Below, piece after piece: positions 1 to 9,121 of a stretch of 64,000 nucleotides of DNA. Source of the DNA: Microbacterium sp. Lineage in GTDB: Bacteria > Actinomycetota > Actinomycetes > Actinomycetales > Microbacteriaceae. The stretch spans positions 62,001 to 126,000 of the forward strand of contig PNMM01000001.1 in NCBI GenBank assembly GCA_013823625.1. The letters run 5' to 3'. Position 1 is the stretch's first letter, and every line of letters starts with the position of its first letter. A program made the position numbers and the translations under genes. The notes under the pieces are model-generated. The model saw only the letters and a program-made list of their open reading frames with translations, had not been told where the DNA came from and did no database searches.

Positions 1-346
1 AGCCACCGAAGATCGTGAAGTCTTGGCTGTAGACGGCCACCTGGCGACCGTGAACCGTGCCGGTGCCCGTGACGACGGCGTCGCCATAGGGCCGCTTGGC
101 GTCCATGCCGAAGGCGTGGGTGCGGTGGCGCACGAACTCGTCAAGCTCAACGAAGCTGCCGTGGTCGAGCAGCGTGTCGATGCGCTCGCGGGCGGTCATC
201 TTGCCCTTGGCGTGCTGCTTCTCGATGGCGGCTTCGCCGCTCGCGGTCACGGCCTCGTGGTACCGCACCTTCAGATCGGCGATCTTGCCGGCGGTCGTCG
301 TGAGGTCGGGGGCAGCAGGGGCAGGCGCACTCGTGTGGTCGGTCAC
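1..346 (-). CDS. Acyl-CoA carboxylase beta subunit (carboxyltransferase), 5' part
   Basis: Not in the ORF track; read by translating the minus strand. The frame opens with GTG at 346 and runs off the left edge, giving about 115 residues with the typical N-terminus of actinobacterial acetyl/propionyl-CoA carboxylase beta subunits: KIADLKVRYHEAV, then KMTARERIDTLLD, then RTHAFGMDAKRPYGDAVVTG and VYSQDFTIFGG. These enzymes transfer the carboxyl group from biotin to acetyl- or propionyl-CoA. The biotin ligase about 4 kb away fits this role. The GTG start is supported by a TAGGCT -10 hexamer six bases upstream. AccD versus PccB specificity cannot be told from this fragment. Confidence 0.93.
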   Translation of the reverse strand, partial: MTDHTSAPAPAAPDLTTTAGKIADLKVRYHEAVTASGEAAIEKQHAKGKMTARERIDTLLDHGSFVELDEFVRHRTHAFGMDAKRPYGDAVVTGTGTVHGRQVAVYSQDFTIFGG

Positions 347-352
347 CGTGTC

Positions 353-358
353 AGCCTA
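353..358 (-). promoter_or_regulatory. -10 hexamer for leaderless acyl-CoA carboxylase mRNA
   Basis: TAGGCT on the minus strand (AGCCTA on +) lies six bases before the GTG at 346, with no Shine-Dalgarno sequence between. Transcription would start at or next to the start codon. Confidence 0.6.
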
Positions 359-526
359 TCGACAGCACCCCGCCCGGTGCCGTTGGAGAACATCCACAGA
401 GATGGTGCTCGCACCTGGTGCCTGGCGGAGTGTCGCTCGACTGCCATTCGCTCACCGGTAACGCGCTGTGCACGTGCCGTTGGCTCTCGCTTCGTAGCGT
501 CGGCTGAACGGTCGGATGGAGGAGCG

Positions 527-1474
527 GTGTACAGCGAGCTCAGCGCGTGGGTCGAGTCACCCCTGCAATTGCTCGGTGCGCTCGAGCACGCGGCGCTGAT
601 GAGCTCGAGCACGCCTCATCACGCGATGACGATCGTGCCGCGCGGCGGAGACGCCCAGCTCGAGACGACCGCGAGTCACCTCGCCGACCGGGTGCGCACG
701 CACGCTCACGTGAACGCACGCATGGCGATTGACGTGCGCGTCATGCCCTTTGCTCTCTTCGCCGCCGACACGCCCTGGCTGATCGGCGACGCCTTCTCGG
801 GCCAAGTGCAAGCGCGGCTTGACCGGGTCGAGCCGAGCACCCTGACGATCGTCGACGATGGCGCCATCACGCGAGTTCTCGCCCGCCACCTCGCCGAGGG
901 CACCCCTCTCGTGCGCCCGCGTGCCCCCCGCTTGTGGGCAGGCTTGCGGCGTGAGCTTGCGGCGCGCACCACTCGCCGGCTTCGCGCGCTCGCCGCCGAC
1001 GGCCGCCTCTCGGTCACGACCTATCTCGCTGACGACGACGATGCCGTGACGCAATTGCGATCGATCGGTGCGAGCGTCGTGACCCATCGCTTCGACGTCA
1101 CGCGAATGCTGGGCGAACGAGCGGTGCACGTGCCGCGCGGTGCCCGCATTGTTCTCGGCACCGCGCATGTTGCCGACGGGCTGACGGATGCCGCAACCGA
1201 GCTGCAGCGCATCGCCGAGCTCGCGCGCTCGGGTGCCGTGGCCTACCTGCCACACCGACGCGAACCCGCGTGGTTCACGACCGCCGTGGGGCGCTTGCCT
1301 GAGACCAGCGTGATCGCGGCGACGCTGCCAATCGAGCTTGCTCTAGCGGGCACTGAGCGACCGCTCGAGATCATCGCTGCGTTGTCGACGGCAGCGGAGA
1401 CACTGCCGATCGTGTTGCGCGGTTCAGGGTCGACGGTCTCGGCCCAGCCGACGGTACGCGAGGTCACGTCGTGA
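527..1474 (+). CDS. Putative sialyltransferase / polysialyltransferase-like protein
   Basis: 315 residues from the GTG at 527, preceded by a GGATGGAGGAG ribosome site; the longer ORF from 23 runs through the carboxylase gene and is rejected. The N-terminus has VESPLQLLGALEHAAL, a pattern I associate with the polysialyltransferase-like family. TIVDDG at residues 108-112 and PHRREP near 242 match the positions of the D/E-D/E-G and HP motifs of GT-B bacterial sialyltransferases. No membrane segment is visible, so it is probably cytoplasmic. Its stop overlaps the neuA start (GTGA), which supports use of a CMP-nonulosonate donor. Acceptor and linkage are unknown, and it could be another GT-B enzyme. 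Confidence 0.65.
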   Translation: MYSELSAWVESPLQLLGALEHAALMSSSTPHHAMTIVPRGGDAQLETTASHLADRVRTHAHVNARMAIDVRVMPFALFAADTPWLIGDAFSGQVQARLDRVEPSTLTIVDDGAITRVLARHLAEGTPLVRPRAPRLWAGLRRELAARTTRRLRALAADGRLSVTTYLADDDDAVTQLRSIGASVVTHRFDVTRMLGERAVHVPRGARIVLGTAHVADGLTDAATELQRIAELARSGAVAYLPHRREPAWFTTAVGRLPETSVIAATLPIELALAGTERPLEIIAALSTAAETLPIVLRGSGSTVSAQPTVREVTS

Positions 1475-2199
1475 CGAGCGAGGTCGTCGCGATCATCCCG
1501 GCTCGCGGCGGTTCGGTCGGCATACCTCGCAAGAATCTGCAGCTCGTGGGCGGTGAGTCTCTCGTTGCGCGGGCGGTGCGCAGCGCGCGGGCTGCCGTGG
1601 GCATCCACCGCGTCATGGTGTCGACCGACGATGACGAGATTGCAACTGAGGCGCGTCGAGCCGGGGCCTTCGTGGTCGATCGTCCGGCAGCACTCGCCAC
1701 GTCGACCGCCTCGTCAGAGTCGGCCTTGTTGCACGCGATCGCCAGTCTTGATCACCCTCCGGCGATTGTGGTCATGCTGCAAGCGACCTCGCCCTTCATT
1801 GACGCGCGTGACCTCGACGCGGCGATCTCTCGCGTGGCGGCGACCGAGGCCGAAGTGGTCTTCGCGGCAGTCGCGACTCCGGTGTTTTTGTGGCGCCCCT
1901 CTCTGCTCGACGGTGCTGGCTGGGAGGGCGTCAATCATGACGCTGCCGTGCGCCCGCGGCGCCAAGACCTTCCGCCGCAGGTTGCCGAGACGGGCGCCTT
2001 CTATGTCATGCGAGCCGAGGGCCTGCAGGCAGCAGCACATCGCTTTTTCGGCCGTGTCGAGCCACAGCTTGTTGACGAGAGATTCGCCGTCGACATCGAC
2101 ACCGAGGTCGAACTCGAGATCGCGCGAGCACTCGCTGGCGTGCACGACGGCGCGCGCACCATCGCCGCCCAGCCGACAACAGAGGGATCACTGTCATGA
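1471..2199 (+). CDS. neuA: CMP-N-acylneuraminate cytidylyltransferase
   Basis: 242 residues, close to the usual bacterial length. It activates N-acetylneuraminate or a related nonulosonic acid with CTP. The N-terminal nucleotide loop IIPARGGSVGIPRKN (residues 7-21), the VMLQATSPF segment and the late FAVDIDTEVELE motif carrying the metal-binding Asp pair are typical of the family. The GTG start overlaps the previous stop by 4 bp and the gene overlaps neuB by 4 bp, so the three are probably translationally coupled. Legionaminate or pseudaminate cytidylyltransferases look similar, so the exact sugar is open. Confidence 0.88.
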   Translation: MTSEVVAIIPARGGSVGIPRKNLQLVGGESLVARAVRSARAAVGIHRVMVSTDDDEIATEARRAGAFVVDRPAALATSTASSESALLHAIASLDHPPAIVVMLQATSPFIDARDLDAAISRVAATEAEVVFAAVATPVFLWRPSLLDGAGWEGVNHDAAVRPRRQDLPPQVAETGAFYVMRAEGLQAAAHRFFGRVEPQLVDERFAVDIDTEVELEIARALAGVHDGARTIAAQPTTEGSLS

Positions 2200-3068
2200 C
2201 TGTCTCTATCGCTTCGCGCCTTATTGGCGACGACCACCCCGTGTATGTGATTGGCGAGATCGGACTCAACCACAACGGCGATGTTGAACTTGCCATGCGC
2301 TTGATTGACGTCGCCGCCGAGGCGGGTGCCGACGCCGTGAAGTTTCAAAAGCGAACGCCCGAGATTGCCACCCCCGAGCACATGCGTGACACGCTGCGCG
2401 AAACCCCGTGGGGAACCATGACCTACCTCGACTACCGATACCGCGTCGAGTTCAGCCCCGAGCAGTACCGCCAAATCGGCGACTACGCCGCGTCGCGCGG
2501 TCTCGACTGGTTTGCCTCGCCGTGGGATGTTCCGAGCGTCGACGTGCTCGAAGAGCTCGACGTTGTCGCGCACAAGATCGCCTCGGCGTCGGTCACCGAC
2601 ATCGAACTGCTCGAGCGAGTGGCGGGCACCGGAAAGCCCGTCATTCTCTCGACCGGCATGTCGACCCTGGACGAGATCGATCGCGCGGTTGAGACGCTCG
2701 GCACCGAGCGGTTGATCATGCTGCACGCCACCTCGACGTATCCGATGCCGGCTGAAGAAGCCAATCTTCGCACGATCGCGACTCTTCGCGAGCGTTACGC
2801 CGGTGTGCCCATCGGGTACTCGGGCCACGAGCGAGGGCTGCAGATCAGCCTCGCCGCTGTCGCGCTGGGCGCTTGCGTCGTTGAACGGCACATCACTCTC
2901 GACCGCACGATGTGGGGGTCTGACCACGCGGCATCGCTCGAGCCTCAGGGCTTCGAGCACTTGGTGCGTGACATTCGCATCATCGAGTCGGCCCTCGGTG
3001 ATGGCGTGAAGCGCGTCTTCCCGGGTGAGGAAGCGCCCAAGGCAAAGCTGCGTCGCGTTCTCGCGTGA
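2196..3068 (+). CDS. neuB: N-acetylneuraminate synthase family protein lacking the SAF domain
   Basis: 290 residues with a complete NeuB TIM barrel: GEIGLNHNGD, AVKFQKR, WFASPWD, KIASASV, ILSTGMST, MLHATSTYP, IGYSGHERG and ERHITLDR. It would condense phosphoenolpyruvate with ManNAc or a related 6-carbon amino sugar to give a nonulosonic acid. Classical NeuB is about 340-350 residues with a C-terminal antifreeze-like SAF domain; this one ends at KLRRVLA directly after the barrel, with no trace of SAF in the following bases. It overlaps neuA and the next gene by 4 bp each. No hydrolysing UDP-GlcNAc 2-epimerase sits beside it, so the precursor source is unclear. Confidence 0.85.
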   Translation: MTVSIASRLIGDDHPVYVIGEIGLNHNGDVELAMRLIDVAAEAGADAVKFQKRTPEIATPEHMRDTLRETPWGTMTYLDYRYRVEFSPEQYRQIGDYAASRGLDWFASPWDVPSVDVLEELDVVAHKIASASVTDIELLERVAGTGKPVILSTGMSTLDEIDRAVETLGTERLIMLHATSTYPMPAEEANLRTIATLRERYAGVPIGYSGHERGLQISLAAVALGACVVERHITLDRTMWGSDHAASLEPQGFEHLVRDIRIIESALGDGVKRVFPGEEAPKAKLRRVLA

Positions 3069-4261
3069 TCGTCGTCGCCCTCACCGACTCAGACTCGTAC
3101 CTCAAGTGGGGTGCGGCAACGCTGGAGCGTGTTGCTCCTGACGCCGAGCGGCACATCATCGTCGTGGCGAACCCGGTCATGCCCAGCTCGGCACAGCGCG
3201 CTTCTGCCGTCGCGGGCACGCAGTGGGCGGGGCGCGAGGTCGATGTGCTGTCAGCCGATGCGGCCGTCGAGCGCGTGCGGGCCCTCGGGGCCGACGCCGT
3301 GCTCGTTGCCATGCGCGGGCCGACAGCCGCGCTGCTCTTGGCGATGCTCGCCGAACGTGATCGGCGGCCCGTGCTGTGGTCGGGCATCCCGGGCATCGCG
3401 TTGCCGGCGCGTCGCAAAGCACTCGTGTATCGCGCTCAGGCCGACCTCATGATCGTGCATTCGCACCACGAGCGGGAGATGTTTCAGGCACTCGATGAGG
3501 CAGAAGGCATGCAGCATCGATTCGCCCTCACGACGCTTCCGTTTCTCGATCGCCGACCGAGTACGGGTGACGACCTGGTGTTTGCGGCCCAAGCGCTCGT
3601 GCCGGCAACGCGCGCCGAACGGCGTCATCTTGTGGTGCAGCTCATCGCCGCGGCCGAGTCTCACCCTGACCGCCGCGTCGTGCTCAAGGTGCGAGCGCAG
3701 GCAGGCGAGCGCCAGACGCACGACGAGCGGTGGCCGCTTGATGCCCTGCTGCCCCCCGTGGTTCCCCGCAATCTCGTGGTTCAAGCGGGGCCCATGGCTC
3801 ACGTGCTCGATACCGCGGGCAGCGTGGTCTCGGTGAGCTCGACGGCCATCATCGAGGCCTTTGCTCGAGGAATTCCCGCGCTCGTGCTCGACGACTACGG
3901 CATCGGCGATGAGCAACTCAACGCAATCTTCACCGACAGTGGCCTCGTGGGCTCGACCGCCGACATGGTTGCCGGCCGTTTTCGGTCGGTCGACCGAGAG
4001 TGGGCTCGTCGCAACTATCTGCACGATCACACCGACGACGATGCCGCGAGCCAGCTTGCTGAACTCGTGCAGCAGCACGCGCGATCGCCGCTCTCGCCTC
4101 GAGCGCCTCAGCGGTCGACAGCCGGGGGTCGCTTGCGGCGCGCATGGGATCGCCGCACGGCGCTCGGCCGGCACGATGGCGACGCTGTGGGCGTGCTCGC
4201 GCTTGCCCTCGGCGTTCCGGCTCGGGCGGTCGTGCGCTTCGCTCGTAAGCTCGCAGGGTGA
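3065..4261 (+). CDS. DUF6716-type putative glycosyltransferase
   Basis: 398 residues from a GTG overlapping the neuB stop. The N-terminus VVALTDSDSYLKWGAATLE resembles actinobacterial proteins I know as the DUF6716 putative glycosyltransferases, often found beside neuB. The C-terminal half has VSVSSTAIIEAFARGIPALVLDDYG, reminiscent of the donor site of CDP-glycerol or nonulosonate transferases with a GT-B fold. There is no signal peptide or clear membrane helix, and the tail is basic (RLRRAWDRRT), which could allow membrane association. Context suggests it acts on the same nonulosonate-containing glycan. The family name is from memory and the function is inferred. Confidence 0.65.
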   Translation: MIVVALTDSDSYLKWGAATLERVAPDAERHIIVVANPVMPSSAQRASAVAGTQWAGREVDVLSADAAVERVRALGADAVLVAMRGPTAALLLAMLAERDRRPVLWSGIPGIALPARRKALVYRAQADLMIVHSHHEREMFQALDEAEGMQHRFALTTLPFLDRRPSTGDDLVFAAQALVPATRAERRHLVVQLIAAAESHPDRRVVLKVRAQAGERQTHDERWPLDALLPPVVPRNLVVQAGPMAHVLDTAGSVVSVSSTAIIEAFARGIPALVLDDYGIGDEQLNAIFTDSGLVGSTADMVAGRFRSVDREWARRNYLHDHTDDDAASQLAELVQQHARSPLSPRAPQRSTAGGRLRRAWDRRTALGRHDGDAVGVLALALGVPARAVVRFARKLAG

Positions 4262-5064
4262 CTCTCGCTTCATCGACTCCCCCCGAGCTGCCACTCAGCC
4301 GTGCGATCAGTGCCGACCTTGACTGGCGCGACCACAGCCCCTCGACGAACACCGAGCTCGTCGCCCGCGCGTCGAGCGCGCCCGACCTTGCCGTGGTTGC
4401 CACCGATAACCAGACGGCGGGGCGCGGCCGGCTCGATCGGGTGTGGTCGGCGGCGCCGGGCTCGGCGCTCGCGGTCTCGGTGCTCGTTCGCCACGACGCC
4501 GCCGCGGTTGACCCCGTGCGGCTGGGGTGGCTGCCCCTGCTCGCCGGCGTGGCCATGAGCCGCGCCGTACGGTCTCTCGGCGTCGCGCGCGTCGGGGTCA
4601 AGTGGCCCAACGACGTTCTCGCCGCAACGGCCGAGGGTGAGCGCAAGCTCAGCGGAATCCTCGCCGAGCTCTCGCCCGACGGAGTCGTGATTGGCGCCGG
4701 GCTCAACCTCACGATGTCGCACGACGACCTGCCGGTGCCGACCGCAACATCCCTCGCCCTCGAGGGAGTGCCGACGGATGCTGCGCTCACCGATCGCGCC
4801 CTCGCCGCCTATCTGCGCGAGCTGCTGGCCCTCGTCGGCGAGTGGCGCGCGGCGACGCACCCGAGCGCTCTGCGCGCCCTGGTCGAGCCAGAACTGCAGA
4901 CCCTCGGCCGTGCTGTGCGTGTGGACCGCCCGGGGGTACCGGTCGTGCTCGGCGTGGCCGAGGGGCTCGACGATGATGGCCGACTGCTCGTTCGCGCTGC
5001 TGATCCGATCGTCGGCGTCATCGCCGTGGCTGCGGGCGACGTGACGCATCTGCGATATGAATAG
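4258..5064 (+). CDS. birA: Biotin--[acetyl-CoA-carboxylase] ligase
   Basis: 268 residues. It activates biotin as biotinyl-AMP and attaches it to the carboxylase biotin-carrier domain. Evidence is the substrate motif DNQTAGRGRLDRVW (ATP/biotin loop), VGVKWPNDVL and KLSGILAEL, in the usual order for biotin protein ligases, plus the small C-terminal SH3-like part ending in GDVTHLRYE. There is no N-terminal helix-turn-helix, so it is a mono-functional (group I) ligase rather than an E. coli-type repressor. The start overlaps the preceding stop by 4 bp, which joins it to the neu genes transcriptionally, probably by chance of location rather than function. Confidence 0.93.
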   Translation: MTLASSTPPELPLSRAISADLDWRDHSPSTNTELVARASSAPDLAVVATDNQTAGRGRLDRVWSAAPGSALAVSVLVRHDAAAVDPVRLGWLPLLAGVAMSRAVRSLGVARVGVKWPNDVLAATAEGERKLSGILAELSPDGVVIGAGLNLTMSHDDLPVPTATSLALEGVPTDAALTDRALAAYLRELLALVGEWRAATHPSALRALVEPELQTLGRAVRVDRPGVPVVLGVAEGLDDDGRLLVRAADPIVGVIAVAAGDVTHLRYE

Positions 5065-5067
5065 GGC

Positions 5068-5604
5068 ATGACGGGCGAGAACCGCGTTCCCGAGCGGGCG
5101 ATCGCCCGACTGCGCCCGCACGCTCGCGTGCTCGTGCTGCCGTCGATTGCGCTTGTTGTGGTGGTTGGCGCGGGCACGTTTGGGGTGTTCGCGGTCGACG
5201 AGGTGTGGCAGAGCCTCACGGTGCTCGCGGTGGCGATCGCGAGCGTCGGGCTGTTTTGGGTGCTTCCGCTGCTGCGCTGGCTGAGCACGCAATACCTGAT
5301 CACGACGCGGCGAGTCGTGCTGCGCAGTGGCTTCTTCGTGCGCACCCGTCACGAAGTGCTCTTGAGCCGCAGTTATGACGTGACCGTGCGGCAATCGGGC
5401 CTGCAACCGGCGTTTCGCTCGGGCGACGTGCTCATCACGACCGGCGCTGATCGCCCCGTGGTGATGCGCGATGTTCCGCGTGCTGACATCGTGCAGCGCG
5501 CCCTCGGCGACGTCATGGAGGCGAGTACGACCTCGATCACGACCATTCGTCGCCCGGTCGAAGCGGCCGAGCCCGGCCTTCGTCGTGACCGATCAGGCCG
5601 CTGA
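5068..5604 (+). CDS. PH domain-containing membrane protein (DUF304/bPH2)
   Basis: 178 residues starting three bases after birA. Two hydrophobic helices occur near residues 28-45 and 52-70, followed by the bacterial PH (DUF304) pattern TQYLITTRRVVLRSGFFVRTRHEVLLSRSYDVTV. Such small membrane proteins are common beside birA and purK in Microbacteriaceae. The molecular role is unknown. The 3' end overlaps the convergent gtrA by 12 bp. Confidence 0.8.
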   Translation: MTGENRVPERAIARLRPHARVLVLPSIALVVVVGAGTFGVFAVDEVWQSLTVLAVAIASVGLFWVLPLLRWLSTQYLITTRRVVLRSGFFVRTRHEVLLSRSYDVTVRQSGLQPAFRSGDVLITTGADRPVVMRDVPRADIVQRALGDVMEASTTSITTIRRPVEAAEPGLRRDRSGR

Positions 5605-6060
5605 CTCGGCCGATTCTTCGGGGGCGGGCTGCGGGGCTCGACGCGGGTGAAAGACCCACCCCCTGTAGAGCGTGAAGCGAAAGGCGCTGCCGAGCGCGAG
5701 CCCGACGACGTTCGAGGCGATGTTGTCGGCGAGCAGGCTCGTGAAGCCGAAAACGTAGTGCGAGATCACGAGGCACCCGACGGCGATGAGCATGCCCCCG
5801 ATGCTGACGATGGCGAACTCGAGGGCCTCGCGAGCCGCGGGGCGTCGCTGCTCGAGGCGGAACGTCCACAGTCGACTGCCCACCCAGTTGACGGCGATCG
5901 CGACGGACGTCGACAGCACTTTGGCGATGACCGGGCCTTCGGCGATGACCGCGGGGTCGAGCACGGTCACGCGCAGCAGGTTGAACAGGGCCACGTCGAC
6001 AACGACCCCGACGAGTCCGACGGTGCCAAATCGGGCCAGCTGTGCCAAGAGGGTGCGCAT
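5593..6060 (-). CDS. GtrA family membrane protein
   Basis: 155 residues with four predicted membrane helices and the family opening FGTVGLVGVVVDVALFNLLR, then AVNWVGSRLWTFR and the C-terminal ALGSAFRFTLYRGWVF. GtrA-type proteins are thought to help flip polyprenyl-phosphate sugars or to associate with GT2 polyprenyl-phosphate glucosyltransferases. No GtrB gene is adjacent here, but DPM1-like GT2 genes lie at 21.6 and 30.7 kb. It is divergent from purK. The AGAATA at about 6102 (TATTCT on the minus strand) is a possible -10. Confidence 0.87.
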   Translation of the reverse strand: MRTLLAQLARFGTVGLVGVVVDVALFNLLRVTVLDPAVIAEGPVIAKVLSTSVAIAVNWVGSRLWTFRLEQRRPAAREALEFAIVSIGGMLIAVGCLVISHYVFGFTSLLADNIASNVVGLALGSAFRFTLYRGWVFHPRRAPQPAPEESAESAA

Positions 6061-6142
6061 CGTTCCTAGGGGGCGTCGGGGCGGGGTGCTCGCGGTCGGC
6101 CAGAATAGAGGTGAGTCGTCCGCAGTCTAGTGAGGAGCATCC

Positions 6143-7243
6143 ATGCCCGTTGTCGGGGTCATCGGAGGAGGCCAGCTCGCACGCATGATGATTCCTGCGG
6201 CGGTGGGCCTGGGCATTGAGCTGCGGGTGCTCGCCGAAGCGCCTGATTCCTCAGCGCGGCTCGCGGCGACGGCGGTCGGCGACTATCGCGACGAAGCCAC
6301 CGTGCTCGCGTTCGCGCGCGAGTGCGACGTCATCACGTTCGACCACGAGCACGTGCCGCAAGCGGTGCTGCGCGCGCTCGTTGCCGCGGGTGCCGCCGTG
6401 CATCCGGGGCCGGATGCCCTGCTCTACGCGCAAGACAAGCTCATGATGCGCGAGCGCTTGTCGCAGCTCGGCGTGCCCCAGCCCGACTGGGCGCGCGTCG
6501 AGTCGGCCGATGATCTGACCGGATTCCTCGCTGACCACGGTGGCCGGGCCGTCGTGAAGACGCCGCGCGGAGGCTACGACGGCAAGGGCGTGCGCGTCAT
6601 CGACGATGCCGCGCAGGTTGCCGATTGGCTCGCTGATGGCCCGCTCTTGGCGGAAGAGCTCGTGGCGTTTGAACGTGAGCTCGCGCAACTCATTGCGCGT
6701 CGCCCGAGCGGCGCAGCCCAACTGTGGCCGCTCGTCGAGACGGTGCAGCGCGGGGGAGTGTGTGCCGAGGTGATTGCTCCCGCACCGCAGACCACCGATG
6801 CCCAACAACGTGCCGCCGCTGAGATCGCCACCTCGATCGCGCACGGGCTGGGCGTGACGGGCGTGCTCGCCGTCGAGCTCTTCGCGGCGTCTGATGGCCG
6901 CGTTCTGGTCAACGAGCTCGCCATGCGCCCGCACAACAGCGGCCACGTGACGATCGATGGTTCTGTCACGAGCCAGTTTGAGCAGCACCTGCGCGCGGTG
7001 CTCGATTGGCCGCTTGGCGACACCACTCCGCTGGCGCCGTGGGGCGTGATGATCAACGTCTTCGGCAGCTTGCCCGACGAGAAGATCGCCGCGGCCCTGG
7101 GCCACCAACCGACCGCCAAAGTGCACGCCTACGGCAAAGGACCGCGCGCGGGTCGCAAGGCCGGACACGTGACGGTCATCGGCGCCGAGCTCGACGACGT
7201 CGCCTACCGTGCGCGCGCCGCGGCCAGCCACTTCGATGACTGA
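6143..7243 (+). CDS. purK: 5-(carboxyamino)imidazole ribonucleotide synthase
   Basis: 366 residues. It catalyses ATP- and bicarbonate-dependent carboxylation of AIR in purine synthesis. The start [18 protein letters not shown] is the standard PurK N-terminus; the ATP-grasp core includes [14 protein letters not shown] and [36 protein letters not shown] is the conserved late motif. The ATG is preceded by GAGGAG at a good distance. purE follows after 16 bp, the usual PurK-PurE pairing. Confidence 0.97.
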   Translation: MPVVGVIGGGQLARMMIPAAVGLGIELRVLAEAPDSSARLAATAVGDYRDEATVLAFARECDVITFDHEHVPQAVLRALVAAGAAVHPGPDALLYAQDKLMMRERLSQLGVPQPDWARVESADDLTGFLADHGGRAVVKTPRGGYDGKGVRVIDDAAQVADWLADGPLLAEELVAFERELAQLIARRPSGAAQLWPLVETVQRGGVCAEVIAPAPQTTDAQQRAAAEIATSIAHGLGVTGVLAVELFAASDGRVLVNELAMRPHNSGHVTIDGSVTSQFEQHLRAVLDWPLGDTTPLAPWGVMINVFGSLPDEKIAAALGHQPTAKVHAYGKGPRAGRKAGHVTVIGAELDDVAYRARAAASHFDD

Positions 7244-7259
7244 GTCCTACCCTGGAGGC

Positions 7260-7772
7260 ATGAACTCACCCCTCGTCGCCGTTGTCATGGGATCCGACAG
7301 CGACTGGTCGGTCATGCAGCGCGCCGCCGAGGCTCTCGACGAGCTCGGTATTGCCTACGAGGTCGAGGTGTTGAGCGCCCACCGCACTCCCGACGCGATG
7401 ATCGCGTATGGCCGTGCGGCGGCCGGCCGGGGCATCCGCGTCATCATCGCTGGCGCCGGCGGTGCCGCCCACTTGCCCGGCATGATCGCGAGCGTGACGA
7501 CGCTGCCCGTCGTCGGGGTGCCCGTGCCCCTCGCGACGCTTGATGGCCTCGACAGCCTGCTGAGCATCGTGCAAATGCCCGCGGGCATTCCCGTGGCCAC
7601 GGTCTCAATCGGTGGCGGGCGCAACGCCGGCCTGCTCGCCGCTCGCATCATTGGGTCGACGGATGCGGCCGTGGCCGATCGCCTCGCCGCCTTTGCCGCC
7701 GCACTTGAGCACACCGTCGCCGAGAAGAACGCTGCCCTGAAGGCGTCGATCGGCGCCGCGTCGGCGACGTGA
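7260..7772 (+). CDS. purE: 5-(carboxyamino)imidazole ribonucleotide mutase
   Basis: 170 residues from the ATG at 7260, preceded by GGAGG; the track ORF from 7209 is extended into purK and is not used. It converts N5-CAIR to CAIR (class I PurE). Diagnostic motifs are [14 protein letters not shown] and [11 protein letters not shown] near the N-terminal half and [15 protein letters not shown]. Its stop overlaps the GTG of the LCP gene. Confidence 0.97.
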   Translation: MNSPLVAVVMGSDSDWSVMQRAAEALDELGIAYEVEVLSAHRTPDAMIAYGRAAAGRGIRVIIAGAGGAAHLPGMIASVTTLPVVGVPVPLATLDGLDSLLSIVQMPAGIPVATVSIGGGRNAGLLAARIIGSTDAAVADRLAAFAAALEHTVAEKNAALKASIGAASAT

Positions 7773-9103
7773 GCCACACCTCGCCGCTGCGTCACCCCGA
7801 CTCGCGCGATCCCGCGGTCATGGGTCGCCGCGCCTGGTGGCTGCTGGCGCTCAACCTTCTCGTGCCCGGCAGTGCCCAGTTGCTCGCGGGCAACCGACGC
7901 TGGGGCCGATTCGCGGTGGGCGCGACCTTCACCCTCTGGGCGATCGCGGCGGGCGCGGCGCTGTTGTTCTGGCTCTGGCGGCCGGCGGCCCTCACGCTCG
8001 CGACCAACGTCGTCGTGTTGTGGGTCGTGCAACTGGGTCTCGTTTTCTACGCCGTGCTCTGGCTCGTGACGACCCTCAACGCCTTCACGCTCGTGCGCCT
8101 CGTGCGAACCCCGCCTCGTGCGCGGTTGCCGATTGCGATCTTCACGGTGCTGAGCCTCGTGCTCACGGTCGGAACCGCGAGCTATGCGGCCGTCGTGGCG
8201 GGCGTCGGCCGCGATGCCTTGAGCGCGGTCTTCGCGGGCGGCACGATCGTCGAACCTATCGACGGGCGGTACACCATTCTGCTGCTGGGCGGCGACGCGG
8301 GGGCCGATCGCTTCGGCTTGCGACCCGACAGCATGACGCTCGTGAGCATCGACGCGACGACGGGCGCCGTCACGATGGTGGGCATCCCGCGCAATCTCTA
8401 CAACGCGCCGTTCAGCGAGGATTCACCGTTGTGGGATGCGTGGCCCAACGGTTTCGACTGTGGCGACGAGTGTCTTCTTGCGTACCTCTACCCGTGGGCC
8501 GAAGAACACCCTGAGTTGTACCCCAACGCCGAGAAAGAGGGCAGTACGCCCGCGATCGAGGCCATGCGTGACGCGGTCGAGGGGGTCACGGGCTTGCCCG
8601 TGCAATTCACGGTGCTCATCGACATGGCGGGCTTCGCGTCGCTCATCGACGCACTGGGCGGGGTGGTCGTGACGGTCGAGAACCCGGTCACTCTCGGCAT
8701 CAACGGCGGCCCGGTGGTCGGCGAGATCGCGGCGGGCGAGCAGCGCATGGACGGCTACACGGCACTCTGGTACGCCCGCAGCCGGTACGAGCTCACCGAC
8801 TTCGACCGCATGAAGCACCAGCGCGACATCCAAGAGGCGATGCTGCGGCAACTCGAGCCCGGAGTTGTTCTCACGCGCTTTCAGGCGATCGCCGAGGCCT
8901 CGAGCGATCTCGTGCGCACCGACATCCCCCAATCGATGCTCGGGGTCCTCAGCGATCTCGCGGTGCTCTCGCGCGAGCACGAGATCGTGCGGCTCGAACT
9001 CGTGCCGCCTCTCATCGACAACGTCGAGCCTGACTTCGAGGTCGCGCGCGCGAGCATCGCCACCGCGGTCGCCCCGCGGCCCACGCCGACGCCCACTCCC
9101 TAG
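7769..9103 (+). CDS. LytR-CpsA-Psr (LCP) family glycopolymer transferase
   Basis: 444 residues. Several N-terminal membrane helices (within residues 10-145) precede an extracytoplasmic LCP domain with [33 protein letters not shown] and late [19 protein letters not shown], which carries the conserved Arg residues that bind the lipid pyrophosphate. LCP enzymes attach undecaprenyl-linked glycopolymers to peptidoglycan. The extra N-terminal helices, rather than the usual single anchor, are seen in some actinobacterial members. A Pro/Thr-rich tail ends the protein. Position at the edge of the glycan locus fits attachment of one of its polymers. Confidence 0.93.
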   Translation: MSHTSPLRHPDSRDPAVMGRRAWWLLALNLLVPGSAQLLAGNRRWGRFAVGATFTLWAIAAGAALLFWLWRPAALTLATNVVVLWVVQLGLVFYAVLWLVTTLNAFTLVRLVRTPPRARLPIAIFTVLSLVLTVGTASYAAVVAGVGRDALSAVFAGGTIVEPIDGRYTILLLGGDAGADRFGLRPDSMTLVSIDATTGAVTMVGIPRNLYNAPFSEDSPLWDAWPNGFDCGDECLLAYLYPWAEEHPELYPNAEKEGSTPAIEAMRDAVEGVTGLPVQFTVLIDMAGFASLIDALGGVVVTVENPVTLGINGGPVVGEIAAGEQRMDGYTALWYARSRYELTDFDRMKHQRDIQEAMLRQLEPGVVLTRFQAIAEASSDLVRTDIPQSMLGVLSDLAVLSREHEIVRLELVPPLIDNVEPDFEVARASIATAVAPRPTPTPTP

Positions 9104-9121
9104 CGGCGTCGGGATGCTGCG

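Noticed and set aside
23-526. Upstream part of the 483-residue ORF on the + strand
   Set aside because: It is antisense to a clear acyl-CoA carboxylase gene; the GTG at 527 has a good ribosome site.
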